Assembly (NCBI GenBank): GCA_021432605.1 | Contig: MU271148.1 | Location: 503,362 to 567,361 of the forward strand | From: Coniochaeta sp. PMI_546 | Lineage: Eukaryota; Ascomycota; Sordariomycetes; Coniochaetales; Coniochaetaceae | Length of the DNA stretch: 64,000 nt | Direction of reading: 5' to 3' | In this document: piece after piece, positions 1 to 12,000 of the stretch | Layout of the letters: each line of letters opens with the position of its first letter | Position numbering within the stretch: the stretch's first letter is position 1 | The notes under the pieces: model-generated | What the model saw: the letters and a program-made list of their open reading frames with translations, nothing else | Databases searched by the model: none | Told to the model about the DNA's origin: nothing | Made by a program: the position numbers and the translations under genes

Positions 1-534
1 GCTACCAGCTGTAAAAAGCTCAGGTGGGTCCTTGACGTGGGTAGCTCACCCTGATGACGGTGACATTAAGGAAACGAACGTCTCTGCATGTACTCGACAA
101 CTTGCAACATCTACGTAAAGGATGATGCCCATAGAGCGTTGATTGAACAGTATGACCAGTGTAAAGGTGGATCAATTACGTCTAGGATGTCTCTTCCGCA
201 GGAGGTCTAGAATTCTGCAAGGTCCCATAGTGCAGGAGGTCGCTAGCGAGACATACACAGGGCCTGGAATCGCCAAAACATCATTGGATGGCCAACGATC
301 TACAGAGGTGATGTCATGATGAACATTGCAACAAAATAGTCATCGATCCACGAAAGAACTCTTGGTGACTGTTGACTCACGGGGGTTCTCCTATCCTATT
401 ACATTCAACTTCAAACAACCAAAGAAGCTCGTTTGACTTTGAACTGCTGGTACTTTTGTCGACGCAACTGACTTGCCCCCAAACAAACCAACTGCTAAAC
501 CTCTCGGCGAAGCCATCACATCATATTTACCACA
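1..534. other. Intergenic, no gene recognised
   Basis: No reading frame with recognisable protein features was found. The last 150 bases or so are the likely promoter and 5' leader of the small gene that starts at 535 (pyrimidine/CAA-rich leader ending in ACCACAATGTC). Confidence 0.5.
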
Positions 535-933
535 ATGTCGATCCTTCGCGGCCGCATTCTCCCCCTTGCCGGCGTCGGCGCCTTAGGTGGCCTTCTATGG
601 TGGCAAACGTCCGGCGGAGCCCAAGCCCCCAAGAGCCGCACCTCCAAGCCCGAGTCGGAGCAGGTCGGCATCTCGGAGGCGCTGCAATCCATCGGTGGCC
701 AGGGAGGCAAGAACACCTCAGACAGCGGACCAGAGAACAACTACGACCACCAGAACACGCGGCTGTACAGCAAGTCGCCCGATGCAGCATCCAAGAAGAA
801 TCCCGGAAAGGTCAGGCCCTTGGACAGCGATAAGCTAGGGCCTGTCAACAACCCAGGAAACGACGGCAAGCATATTGGCGACCGGGACTCGGATTTGCCG
901 TGGAAGAGAGGAGAGGGAGGCAAGGGTGCGTGA
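535..933 (+). CDS. Small fungal protein of unknown function, 132 aa
   Basis: I do not recognise the family by name. The ATG sits in a good fungal context (CCACAATGTCG) and the frame is intronless. Residues about 5-23 form a short hydrophobic, Gly-rich segment (ILPLAGVGALGGLLWW) that could be a membrane anchor or mitochondrial presequence. The rest is hydrophilic and probably disordered, with many Lys, Ser, Gly and Asn and several short charged blocks ending in GEGGKGA. Such layouts occur in small mitochondrial or ER-associated fungal proteins, but that placement is an inference. Codon third positions are C/G-rich, as expected of a real gene. No partner gene lies nearby: the next gene is 2.7 kb downstream. 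Confidence 0.7.
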   Translation: MSILRGRILPLAGVGALGGLLWWQTSGGAQAPKSRTSKPESEQVGISEALQSIGGQGGKNTSDSGPENNYDHQNTRLYSKSPDAASKKNPGKVRPLDSDKLGPVNNPGNDGKHIGDRDSDLPWKRGEGGKGA

Positions 934-3680
934 GGGACATTATCTGAGGGATGAATGGGTGAGGGATGGGTTTTTCACAAGAGGATCTGCATTTCTGGCG
1001 CTCAAGTGACATTTTATGGTTTCCATGTAGACTAGCACACGGGAATTGGGATGATGCAACCTCCTTGGCGTGTGTACAAGGCGCAAATGCTAATGTCAGT
1101 ACTGCGTGGGCTTCAAACGATGTCTAAGGTGGGCCACACTGCAAAAATATTACAAAGCTGTTGTGGGCTCTTCTTGCTCGACACCATGGTTCTCGAATCG
1201 TCTTCGCAACCATCAACATTGAAGCACTTCTGAGTCTTAACCAAAGGAAATGATCGCCGAGTTTTGAATCCCTAGACAAAACACGTTATTAACAAGGCGC
1301 TGAAATGGAGGGCAGTGATAAATCCACTCGATTCCCTAGGCGGCAAGTTCACGCATCGAAGTACCTGTTTTACTTCAAGTTTAAGTAATAACTCTAGACT
1401 TAATAGGATGTTCAGTATTGGTACAGGTTCTCCATATATTCAAAATATTCTAGTCAGATATATGCAAAAGTGTGAAGATTGGGTCAACTAGATAGGAAAA
1501 CCACTCAACAGAGGCCAGGCAGCAAATCATGCACTGCGGCGGCAGCAACAGACTGTCCAGACACTGCCGCCGTTCTCCAGAGCGCCAAGCTTGAGGCCGG
1601 TAATCACGGTGTTGCAAATTACCACGAATCAAACAAAGCATACTGTAATTTTGAGGCATTAGTGACGCTTCCTTGTCGGCGGCCATAATTCTCGTGCGGC
1701 TAGGGCCGCGGCTCTCCGTGCGGCAGATGACAAAATAGCTCCGGTCAATGGTGCAAAATGGGTGAAAGATGGAGCAGATTAATACTACTATGCAGTCATT
1801 GTCTCTCTCAGTCTCGGGCAGGATCGTTCGCATCAATACCGCGGTGCCGATTGTGTTGGTGGAGAGACAGCGAGGCCAATTCAAGCAGGGAGATCAGAAT
1901 CCGAACTCCTTCTGCAGTTCGACGTATATACGCGGCCGGATGCCTGTAGACGAAGCTGAACTACGACTAGCCGTGGTACAGGCAGTATGGGCCTCAGGAC
2001 GGGAATATCGATAACGCCGCTCAAACGCATGCAGAGCCAGCGTGAAATAGATCCAAGGACACCTGAATCGCAGACTCCTTTGCGGTCTTTCCCGGCGGAA
2101 TACTGGCAAGCGGAGAGGTCGCTCTGAAACTCCAAGAGTTAAGAGGGGAGTGGGTAGAGGGTGTTTGTTTGGGGGGAAGGGGAATGAATGAGGAGCGATG
2201 GGAAGAGGATGAAGGAGGGTAGGAGAGGATAGGAAGTAACACGAGAACCACTCACGTCATGTATCCAGTGCCAAGGTGTAGATTCACAGCTTGTGGTAAG
2301 ATATATAATGTAGATTACAGCCCCTCTGGATATAGCACTTGTCCATATTTTTGGTACCACTCCACGCCACGGTGTGAGTGTCCATGGCGGGAAACTGCCC
2401 GCTGAAGTTGGGTTGCTAATGCTTCAAGAGGTGGCAAGGGCCTAGAGATTGTCGGTCAGCACTAGCCCATCATGCTCACTTCACTTTTGTCTTATCCGTC
2501 ACGTCGTAAGACCCCTTAACATATATCTCAATGATCTCCTCGGCGCGCGTGTGCATCTGGAAATGCGTGCGGTACCGCGACGTCTGTTCCCACCACTCTG
2601 TGGTCGATCCTCTAAAGAGCCTACCGAGTTGGGTCATGATGTCCAATAGGGCTCGGCCAGCTGTCAGCGCCGCAGGTAAAACGAAGAATCCAGTGGCTTC
2701 GGTGACAAGGTCTCGGTCCGCGGGCTAGCCTTCTCGTTACCAAGGCCGTCGTGCTTCCGACACTACTGTCCGCAACCGACACCGGCACAGCCCTGCCGTT
2801 GTTCAATGACTTGAGTATCTGGTCATGCAGTGCGACGATTCCGACGAAGGCCTGGAGGTACGCAACTTTGAGGTTGTGTTTGGCTCTAAGGTCAAGTGTG
2901 ATTCAATAACCTCGGAGGAAGCACCTATCACGTTCTAGCCACATGCTAGTATGGATGCGTGATCTTCCGCTAGTGTTGCCCAATCCGGCACCAACGGTTC
3001 ATATACTGCTGCGTGAGGTTGCATTTCTCGGTGAGCAAGAGAGAGCGTTGGAGTTACCGCCACTTTATTTGTCTTTGCACCATCACAAGTTTGCTCTCAC
3101 TGCACGCTTGTAAGGCGTGCTTGCAATTCGCGTCTTGTCGATGTTTTCTTGTTCCTTTCCATATCGGCTGATATGCCTGCCACCGTCATCCAAGTTGGCT
3201 TTGACGTACCTATTTCTGAGAGGCAGCGCTTTGAGCCCTTGGCTGCCAACACGCTAGCAACAGTGATTTCTGTTATATCCATAAACGTCTGTGTCATGTT
3301 GAGAGTTCGGCAATAGCCCAATTGCAGCCTGATGCAGCTCTGGGAGGGATCATACGAGTACAGCTGCCCGCCCAGTCGAAAGCGCAGAATGCACTCCGCG
3401 GTCCTTGACTCCGCTCTTTACAGGTAACCTAACCACGGTCTGCCTAAATGTACCATATAGGTATAGCTGCATACTTACATGTTGATAAGCGGGGTTGGCA
3501 CCTTGCTGCAACAACCAACTCCTCCACAGTCCTGATATCCTATTTTCGTTCCTTAGTTTCTGATACCTGGAAGATCGAAAAGCAGGGGACAAGAGTATCA
3601 GAACCGGCATCTGCCGAAGGCCGTACTTGGCAAACAGCAAAGTCTCTAGCACTACCTTCGCAGGCGGACAAATTACGAAT
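934..3680. other. 2.7 kb gene-poor stretch
   Basis: Several frames of 60-144 codons are open here (the longest, 144 codons, on the minus strand at 1450-1884), but none has conserved motifs, a good start context or plausible splice partners, so I call none of them. The final few hundred bases are the likely promoter of the gene starting at 3681. Confidence 0.45.
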
Positions 3681-4391
3681 ATGGAAAAGGAGACGACCAC
3701 GAGCCCGCCATCATATGCCGAGGCTGTTAGCCATAAGTCTGACGATCTTTTGCCACCGGTCATTCTCGTACTTGACGGCCAGTCTATCTACGCCGAGTCT
3801 AACCCGACTATCAACCTCTATGAGGTCAATCGCGGTATCACCAGTTTGGGTCGGGCTACATTGAATGTCAAGTTTGAGCGGATAGAGCGCAGCGCCGGGA
3901 GTACGAACCAACGGTCCAGGCACATCTATGATTTACATCATACACCGTCCCTAGTACGAGCACCATCCACCCAATACGCAGAGTACTTCATTGAGGCTCT
4001 TGCGGCATCCGTTCGCCGTCCAGGCCACCTCGGGTTCAAGACGTCTCACGGCATACCCGAGGATTGGACGGCCCTACCGGTCGACATGAGAGGCTGGTCT
4101 GAATTGCACTGCCCACCGTTTGTAGCGGATGCAACGCCGGTTTTCGAGGCACACCATCGGGAGGGAGTCTGCAAGTGGCTGGACGGCAACGGCGATGATG
4201 TGGCGATAGAGTACGACTCAGATCAGCATTACCGGCTACTTGTCACAGCTTCGCTCCCGCGCCACATGCGGGATGCGCTCGTGGCTTTGTGGTGCTGTCG
4301 CCTGTGGCAGCAGTCGGTGAATCAGCAATGGGGAAATCTTTTAACGATCTATAGCAGTATATTCTCTTCTGGATGGAAGAAAATCAGATGA
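3681..4391 (+). CDS. Fungal hypothetical protein, 236 aa
   Basis: Unrecognised function. The frame is open from 3627, but the first ATG is at 3681 and I use it; the upstream part would need a TTG start. The N-terminus has a PPSY motif (TTTSPPSYAEA), which can act as a WW-domain or arrestin/ubiquitin-ligase ligand. It is followed by a beta-rich looking stretch (VILVLDGQSIYAES, then NLYEVNRGITSLG). No signal peptide, membrane helix or catalytic motif was seen. The protein is 236 residues and appears intronless. It lies 0.55 kb from the 3' end of the O-methyltransferase, in convergent orientation, so it probably marks the edge of the polyketide cluster rather than being part of it. Confidence 0.6.
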   Translation: MEKETTTSPPSYAEAVSHKSDDLLPPVILVLDGQSIYAESNPTINLYEVNRGITSLGRATLNVKFERIERSAGSTNQRSRHIYDLHHTPSLVRAPSTQYAEYFIEALAASVRRPGHLGFKTSHGIPEDWTALPVDMRGWSELHCPPFVADATPVFEAHHREGVCKWLDGNGDDVAIEYDSDQHYRLLVTASLPRHMRDALVALWCCRLWQQSVNQQWGNLLTIYSSIFSSGWKKIR

Positions 4392-4939
4392 TGTAAGGTT
4401 ATTGGTAAATTTCGTAAATGCGAGTTTCTGACAAATTGTTGTCGTCATGCAAGCCTGATTGCTCTTCTACCACTTTTGTTGGACCACTTGTTTCATGGAA
4501 TAGCAGAAGAACATATTGAGATGCAAGCGCCATCGAAATCAGATCTTAGGCATGATTAGATTGGCTTTGAGTATAAATACACCCGAGGTTTTGATTATAG
4601 TTCAACAGGCTCTCGCCAAAAGCTCGAGGGCTGAGGATGCTGATAAGGTCGCATCAACATAATTACCTCATCGTTGGATGCAGAGGTACAGGCTTTTTGG
4701 CCCGATGGAACGGCAAACAAATAGTGAGGCGCATCGGGAAAGAAGACAAGACAAGGAACAGCTGACTGTCCACTTCCTTGTTCAGGACCGCCTAATGAGC
4801 CGGCGGGGCGTTAGCATGAAGACCTCAAAGAACCAGATGCCGTGTTCTCTTGAGTTTTGGCATGCGGCACGACACATCTCCTTCAAGGGCACCATATACC
4901 CTCGAATTGCCATCTACCACCTTGAGAAACTTGAGCAAC
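4392..4939. other. Intergenic between convergent genes
   Basis: This is 3' flank of two convergent genes. A TATA-like TATAAATA at about 4572 with an inverted CCAAT just upstream looks promoter-like on the plus strand, but the only frame after it (94 codons from 4678) has no recognisable features and runs up to the methyltransferase 3' end. I do not call a gene. Confidence 0.4.
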
Positions 4940-6189
4940 CTAAGAAACTTCCACCTCAATGATGCTTTCAACGCTCTGCACAGGCCGCCAAATCTTCACC
5001 ACCCTCAACCCAGCACTGACAACCAACTCCCTCCACTGTTCCTCTGTCCTCTCGGCCGCAGCTAGACAGGCCATCATAGTAATATCCGACACCGTCACTC
5101 TGGCCAATGGCTTCTCATTGCTTACTAGACTCTCGTGGATCAACAATCTCGAGTACCCCTTCTCCATACTCACCACCAGCTTCCTCAAGATATCCGCCGC
5201 CACAGAATCAGGCCAATCATGCAGCACATTATGCAGGAAATACACCCTGGCCCCTTTGACCGGCTGCTCGGTGAAGAAATCATGCGGCTGTACCTTTATC
5301 GCTGGCGTGCTGAGCTCGTCCTCCACACCCTTGAGCATGCCAGGTAAGTCCTGCAGCACCAGGCTTCCCTGCATATGACAAGCCTCCGGATGCCGGGCGA
5401 GGAACTTCTTTAAGTCGTGGCCCTTCCCACCGCCTACATCCACCACCAGCGGCACCCCGGGCTTGGCAGCCGCCACGATGGTGTCGGACGGATACACGTC
5501 CGGCCACGGCGTGAGGTTGTACTTGGAGTGGCACTCCATTGCAGCATTAAAGTCGCTAGTGAGCGCCGCGTTGGTGGAGACGTACTCAAACATGTTGGCG
5601 TCCTTGTCGCCGCGCCAGAACTGGAAGTTGCAGTCGTTCATGTCCGTGGGAATTTTGAAGCCGGTCTTCTTGAGGAAGGCGGGGAGCGTCCGGAACATGG
5701 GGTTGTTGAGCTCGTGGTAGAAGCCGCCGTACATGCCGGCGAAGGCCTTGTCCTCGTGCAGGGCGCGGGCCCAGGGCGTGCGCGCGTAGGTGTCCGGGCC
5801 GACCTCGGTGATGAGGAGCTGGCCTGCGATGCAGCGCATCATGCGTCCTATTCGGTTGGTTAATTGGCTGTGACTGGTGATGTGTCTCGGGCAAACATAC
5901 GAATGAGTTGCTCGTCGGTCTCGGTAAGCTCGGCTAGCTTGGTGCAGGTGATGGGACCACCGCCGGCCTCTGCCCATTTGGTGAAGACGCCTGCGTCGAT
6001 GAGCGTCGCGATAGAGGCGTTGGTGGCTCCATTGGCCCAGTTGTGGTCCCAGGCAATGTCCCAAGGCGACTGCACCTTCTTTAGTGCGTCGAGCAGGGCG
6101 TCTCGTGCGCGAATGCGCTCGACTTCGTTGATGAAGCTATTGGCTTCTATGCCTTGGAGGCTTGCGACCAGCTTGTCTGCTGACGCCAT
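4940..6189 (-). CDS. SAM-dependent O-methyltransferase (plant/fungal caffeate-OMT type), 398 aa
   Basis: Methylates a hydroxyl of a small molecule using S-adenosylmethionine, probably the product of the neighbouring synthase. Two exons, 6189-5901 and 5847-4940, are joined across a 53 bp intron (GTATGT..AATAG on the minus strand), giving EQLIR-RMMRCIAGQLLI. The ATG at 6189 (MASADKLVASL) is chosen; an upstream in-frame GTG at 6213 is not a likely eukaryotic start. The N-terminal half is the winged-helix dimerisation region. The C-terminal half carries the SAM motif VVDVGGGKGHDLKKF and the catalytic-site stretch FLHNVLHDWPD, whose His is the usual general base. Length fits the family (about 390-430 aa). 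It is the outermost recognisable tailoring gene of the first polyketide locus, about 2.9 kb from the synthase stop codon and on the same strand. The substrate cannot be read from sequence. Confidence 0.9.
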
Positions 6190-7072
6190 TGTGAAGGAAT
6201 CTATGTGATGCACTATGTTGCAAATATGAGGGGCCGACGTGTTGACTATGGTGAAGAAGATGGCGTTGGGATCGTCACCACTGCTTGTGCTTCTCCTTTG
6301 GCATTAAGGTGCCATCCAACGTCAGAAGCCACATGGTACCCGCCTCCCACATGCCGTAATACGACGGAGGGGCGCATCGTGATTGCGATTCCCAGGGGCT
6401 GCACATGCACTTCGGTTGCAGTGGCCCAGTCTAGCGGCTTCGGCGTAAGGTATAGTCTAAGTCAAATCTAACGAGGTATGTCAGCTTACCTATGCCGAAA
6501 CTCTCAACTCGACAAAGGTCGGTAATACTTCCGTGGATTGCGCCTGATACGTGGATTTAACGCAGTACTACTCGTTTTCTGCTTTCTATCGCTCCATATC
6601 TGCTCTTCATGAAGGCGTCCACACATACTTGTCAATGCATGTTAGCCAAGGCCCGTAAGCTCGCCCTTATCTGGAATAAGCCTTGACATCAGCATGCGGT
6701 CAGAACTTAAAACCCAGTTCGGAGCTTCGTGCTCCCGGATGACAAGCTTAATCACCATTCCGTAATGAACTAGCTCGGCGACATCGATGTCGTATACGCT
6801 CCTTGTTTCGAGGCGCAATACGAGACAGTAATGTAAACGGCACTATTAGACCTAGGCTACTAAGGTAGCTTTAGTCTTGATTTCTTCGAGGCTCGCAAAG
6901 TATGCCCTCGATTCATCATCGCATGTTGGCTGTTCACGTTATTGGGCATCAAGCATGTATCTCATGTAGCCTATTGCATTCCCTCCTATGCTGATCAGCT
7001 ATTTCTAAACCCTAAGGCTATGATAGGTCTTGCTGTAGAAGACCTCAAACGATAGTTACGCCTTTCATTTGA
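6190..7072. other. Upstream region of the O-methyltransferase
   Basis: This 0.9 kb stretch separates two minus-strand genes. It should hold the methyltransferase promoter and the 3' flank of the gene ending at 7073. No convincing frame, repeat or RNA gene was found in it. Confidence 0.4.
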
Positions 7073-7981
7073 CTACTCCATGAGTTGCTTCCACGACCTG
7101 ATGCAGAAGTCGTAGCACATCTGCAACTCATATGAGACACCGAATCTCTCGTAGTACGCGCGCAGAAGCATCATTTTAGTCCCCTGGTCCCACAGTCTCA
7201 CATTGAGCATGACCGCACGCATTGGCCTGAACGCGGGATTCGCCCGGTCCTCCTCATACCAAGCATGGCCGCTCCGAAACTCTCCTTCAATCTTGCCCAT
7301 GACAATCATGTACAGCAGTCGAAACGCCGTATCGCCTTCCGAAGCAACCAATTGCTGGACTGCTTGATAGTCATGAGCTCTGGTGAATTTGATCCAGGCA
7401 GTGACACCCTCCTCAATTTCCTTTGCGATGTCGTGCAGCTCAATCTGTTCAAGGACGTCGATCAGGAGGTAGTCAAGGGTCTTGAAGAGTTCCCGGTACC
7501 GGTCGAGATTATCGGGCATGAAGCGGAAGAAGTGGCGAAATCCATGCGAAACGGCGAAGTTGATGATTTCGAAGAAAGGTATGTCGTCCTCATGGACTGG
7601 CGTCTGACCGTCGGTGAGCTGGCCGGAATTCTGCTGGAAAACCACCATGGCTTGGAGGTAAGGGATATTCTTGATGTGGACAAGGTACTCTTTGTCTCCG
7701 ATTTGCATCTTCACGATCGGTGCGTCTGCAGTGTAGCCACTCGCGAGGTTTCTAATAGCCACCGCAGTTCGGCTACTGGCTCCTGACGCTGCAATCTCGT
7801 TGATCTCTTGAGCCGGGCATTGGGATGCGTTCTCTGTGGCGTCGCCACTGGAAGTAGCTACGGACGGGCTACTGGCCGTGGCTATTCCAGCCTGGTTGTT
7901 GACCGTAATCTAGCTTCAGGTCAGCGACATTTGATCAAGGTCGCCACTGGTCTCAGAGGCGTCTTGTATTGGAAGAGTACC
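7073..7981 (-). CDS. BTB/POZ-like protein, 5' end unresolved
   Basis: The minus-strand frame from 7909 to 7073 (279 codons) reads as a real protein. A Ser/Ala/Thr-rich leader is followed by MQIGDKEYLVHIKNIPYLQ, which resembles the start of fungal BTB/POZ domains (short strands, then a helix after a conserved His). A helical region ends in FCIRSWKQLME. BTB domains mediate dimerisation or Cul3 recruitment; that role is inferred from likeness only. No ATG lies in frame upstream before a stop. A 71 bp intron (7980-7910, GTACTC..GCTAG with CTGAC branch) could join it in phase to an exon ending EKWRQ at 7981, which also lacks an ATG, so at least one more 5' exon is missing from this model. The gene lies between the O-methyltransferase and the synthase on the same strand, but no role in the pathway is evident. 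Confidence 0.5.
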
Positions 7982-8498
7982 TGCCTCCATTTCTCGTAGA
8001 ATATGAGCTTGGGCCGTATTCGAGCTATGACTTCAAGTTCTAGGGAAAAATGATAACGAGGTCTGTTGTGGATGATGGTGATAGAATTCCAGCCTGGAAG
8101 GAGGCCAAGTCTTAGCACCTTAAGATGACGCGAAAATGTAAAGCTGGTGGTTCTGGATCCTCACTGTCGTGTCCTACAAAGTGTAGGGTTGAGTTCGCGG
8201 CAACAAGTTGGAAGGTCTGTTCACAACATTGCTGAGACGGACCTTGTGAGAAGTAGCCAGTGGAGAGGTGGTCTGGAGATGCGCCTGCCTAAGGCTTTGT
8301 ACAGACGTTCTTGCACAACTTTTCAGCCTCTGTGTGGATTTCACTGGAGGACAGAGCAAAGGGAGAAGACTCTTTGGAAAGATCGCGGCTCAGAATGTAC
8401 ACCTGAGGTTAATTCACAGACAATCCTTTGGGGGGCCGACGATGCCGCGTCGACAATACTGGCCCATATGCACAGGACTTTTTGGGAGTATCCAATCG

Positions 8499-9086
8499 TT
8501 ATTGTGGTTTTTGATGTGGTTTTTGAGAGAGGACCAGGATTGTCGTCTCAAAGTGCTGTAACTTGACGTCAAGCATGAGAACGCAAGGCCAGATGTTCGA
8601 ACTACCTGGGCGAACAAGAATGTGCAGAGACCCTGTGTTCCAGTCTTCCATCCATCTTAGCTCAAAGCTATGCTGATTGACGGAAATAGACTGCATGAAG
8701 TTCACACTATGCACTTCCTGAACCGTCCTTTGCCTTTTGTTCACAGGTAGCTCAAGATCGCGAATAGCCTTCTTCAGCGTCAGTACAGAATCAAACTGTC
8801 CTTTGTGGCCTTCAACATGGATTCCAGACACTGAAAAGTACAGCTTTAACTTCGGTTCTGGTCGATTCGAATAGTACATTGCCTACAAACTCCATCAGCC
8901 ATTCTGCTATTCATCGACCTCTGACATGGAAGAACCCACGAGTCTCAAATAGTCCATTTCTCCAGTGAACACTTCCGCTCTGACTCCTGATATCAAAGAA
9001 GGTCGATATTCCGGCGCCGCACTCATAGGATTTTCAATCAGACAGCATTGAAACTCATCGGCCAGACGAGAACAAATCAAGACCAT
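8499..9086 (-). CDS. Possible gene of unknown function, tentative two-exon model
   Basis: Two neighbouring minus-strand frames read like protein. The first starts with an ATG at 9086, just past the synthase stop codon at 9088, and runs to SSMSE. The second starts near the ATG at 8879 (MYYSNRPEPKLKLYF) and is open to 8499. A short putative intron (GTCGAT..TTTGTAG, only about 36 bp) would join them in phase. That is shorter than the other introns here (49-181 bp), so the join is weak. No domain was recognised. A possible donor (GTAGTT) near 8600 did not lead to an open downstream frame in my reading. It may be the 5' part of the BTB-like gene that ends at 7073, or a decayed gene. Its start would lie within 2 bases of the synthase stop, which leaves no separate promoter and argues for caution. 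Confidence 0.3.
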
Positions 9087-9087
9087 C

Positions 9088-12000
9088 TCACGGTTTGGCG
9101 CCAGGTGCAATTTGCACGAGCTTGCTAACGGCTGCAACTTTGTCGCTGAACGTCGAAATGCTACTTGTCCCCATAATATCCAGCATAGGAATATCGGCCT
9201 TCATAGTCTTAGCTAGCCATGTTCGAAACTCCGTCGCCACGAGGGAATCGACTCCGTTCGAACTGATCGACTTGCCCGGATCGATGTCGTCAGCATTGAT
9301 AGACAGAAGCTTGGAGAGCTTGAGACGGATGCCGCTGGAGACCGCAGCTTGAGCTTCCTCAAGTGTCGTGGCCGCACCGACTTGGAAAGGTACCAGGAGC
9401 AAAGGGTCGTCCCCATCGACTTCGCCAACTGCCGTCGACTCGCTTTGCAAATGTCGGAAGAGAGGGAAGCTGAGATAGCTGGGCACCGGCATGCGACGCT
9501 GTTTGTAGAGCGCAGCATTCGTCAGGCCAGAGACGGTTTGGGGCGGTTTGTGCTGCCGCGGATCGAGATGGTATTCGATCATGAGATGGATTTCGTCTTC
9601 ACGGATTGATTCCAATACCGACGAGATGGTGGAGATGGTTCCGAGGCGTCCTTTGTTCTCGGCGACATATCCAACAGATAGGATGCTCCCCAGGTCGATG
9701 CTCGTCGCGGGTAGGCCGGTGGAGCGCCTGTGGATAGCCAGGGCGTCTTGGTATGTATTGCCGGCAGCGTAGTTTGCCTGGCTTCGGTTCCCTAGAACAC
9801 CCGTTGCTGAGGACAGCAATAGGAAGAAGTCCATGTTAGTCGGGAGGACTTCATGGAGATTCCAAGAGCCCTGAAATTTGGGGCGCAGAGCCGCAACAAA
9901 GTCTTCATACGTCATGTTCTCAAACATTGCATCCTTCAGCACCATGGAACCTTGCACACATCCCTTTAGAGGGGGTAGGGTTGATCTGCAGGTGTCGATG
10001 ACGTCCGACAACGCTGCTTTGTCGGTGACGTCGCATGCAAAGATATGCGTGCTGCAGTTGGCCGCCTCCAGTTCCTCAACGAGATCCCGCGCAGCTTCAC
10101 TTGCTGCTCCGGATCGGGAGAGGAAGATCAGACTCCTAGCTCCTCTTGAGACCATCCAGCGGGCAATGCTTCTTCCAAGACCTCCAAGTCCACCTGCCAA
10201 GAGATACGAAGCGTTCTCCTCGAACCTCAGCGGGGGCGGTCGTTCGGGCATGATCGGAACAAGATCTGTCACGTTCGGCTTGAACACAATCTTTCCCATG
10301 CTCTTTCCGGATTGTAACGCTCGAAACGCTTCCTCGATCTGGGTGTAGTCCATGACTCGAGTTGGCGAAGCCAACCGCACCTTGCCCTCAGCAAAGAGCC
10401 TCACGGTCTCACCGATGAGCTGGCCCAGCTTCTTGGGCTTGTAGTTCATGATAGTGGTCAGATCGACACTGGCCATGACAGTCTGGCGAAGTAGCGGATT
10501 CAACTCAATCCTTCCATTTGCCTGTGCATCGCGCTTGCCGATCTCAATGAAGCGACCGAATGGTGCCAGGATGTCCCATGAGGCACGGAGTGCGTCGCCA
10601 GACAAGGAGTTAAGCACGATGTCCACTCCACGGTTGCCCGTCATGCGCATAACTCCCTTTGCAAAAGATAGATCACGGCTTGAGAATATGTGGTCTTTCC
10701 TTAACCCGTATTCCCGAATCAGGAGACCCCGTTTCTCCTCCGTAGACACCGTCGCAAACACCTCCGCTTCGACTAGGTTCGCCAGCTGAATGGCAGCCTG
10801 GCCGACACCGCCGGCTGCGGCGTGAATGAGGACTGACTCTCCCTTGGACAAGTGAGCGATGTCGTATAATCCATGAATAGCAGTGGAATAGACGCATGGG
10901 AGCCCAGCAGCGTCCTCGAAACTGACGTAATCTGGCAGCTTCACGACAGCATCTGCAACCTGCCTACCAAATGTCTTTAAACAGCCTCCATCAACCAACC
11001 CATTCATATAAACAACCCGATCGCCCACTTGGACATTTGTGACTCCTGCACCAACGCGTGAAACATAGCCGGCGGCTTCGTTGCCGAGGCAGGCCGCGAC
11101 ATGTTCGCCCATGGCGATCAAGATGTCTCTGAAATTGAGACCGACGGCCTTGATCTGTACTTCGACTTCGTTGTCACCCATAGGGCGGCTCCAGACGGGA
11201 TCCGTGGCAAAGTGCAAGGCACTAAGTGAGCCCGGTGACGAAGTATCCAACATGATGGGCCGTCCAGCATCTCCGAGGGGTGCCAGCTTTGGATCGGGGT
11301 CTGTGAAGCTCGAATGAATAAAAGTGTTGATTTTATGCGCATCAATAAGTCGGTTCGTCAAAATCTCACTGTCTCGCAGGAGGTATTCCGCATTCTTACT
11401 GTCTGCGTCGAGGTCATTCACAAACTGATGCTTGAAAACCGACATGATCGATTCGACCAATTCATCGTTGCTGGGCTGTGGTTCCGCCACAGCTAGCGTC
11501 ACAAGGTTCGGCGCATCGAGGTCGCGCTCCCATCGAACTGTTCGAACCACACCGGTGATCAGATGTTGCTCTGGGTGTTTCTGAAAATCGCCTGAAATCC
11601 ACAGTACTCCGTCACTTGTGGCGAGGATGTGGTTCACGCTGCGATATTTGTGTTCCGTTAATTCGGCGAGCACTGGAGTCTCCAGGTCAACAAGCGATAT
11701 GCAGGTGTCGTCAATTAGCTGTTTGTCGGTCAGGTCAGAGAGGCCCACAATCAAGCATTCCTCTAAGCCGAGGTCTGTTACAATCCTCGACTGGAGCGCA
11801 ACTGCGAGCTTCTCGGTTGCCGCAGAAGTGATGATGTATACTTTCCGCTTGGTCTCATGAGGGGCGGAAGCAACCACATTATTGTTAGCGACCATGATAC
11901 TCTGTCCGTGGATGTCTGGAACCTCGCGGTCCTGGAGGATGGTGCCGACACCCGCGAAACCAGCCGCACGCAGCTCTGTGTCCCATTCTGTCTCAGAGAT

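Noticed and set aside
1450-1884. 144-codon minus-strand frame
   Set aside because: No recognisable domain or supporting splice structure; composition not coding-like.
8907-9137. C-terminal extension of the first synthase by splicing at GTGAGATGG just before its stop
   Set aside because: Tested one candidate downstream acceptor; the frame it gave soon stopped and showed no known domain, so the stop at 9088 is kept.
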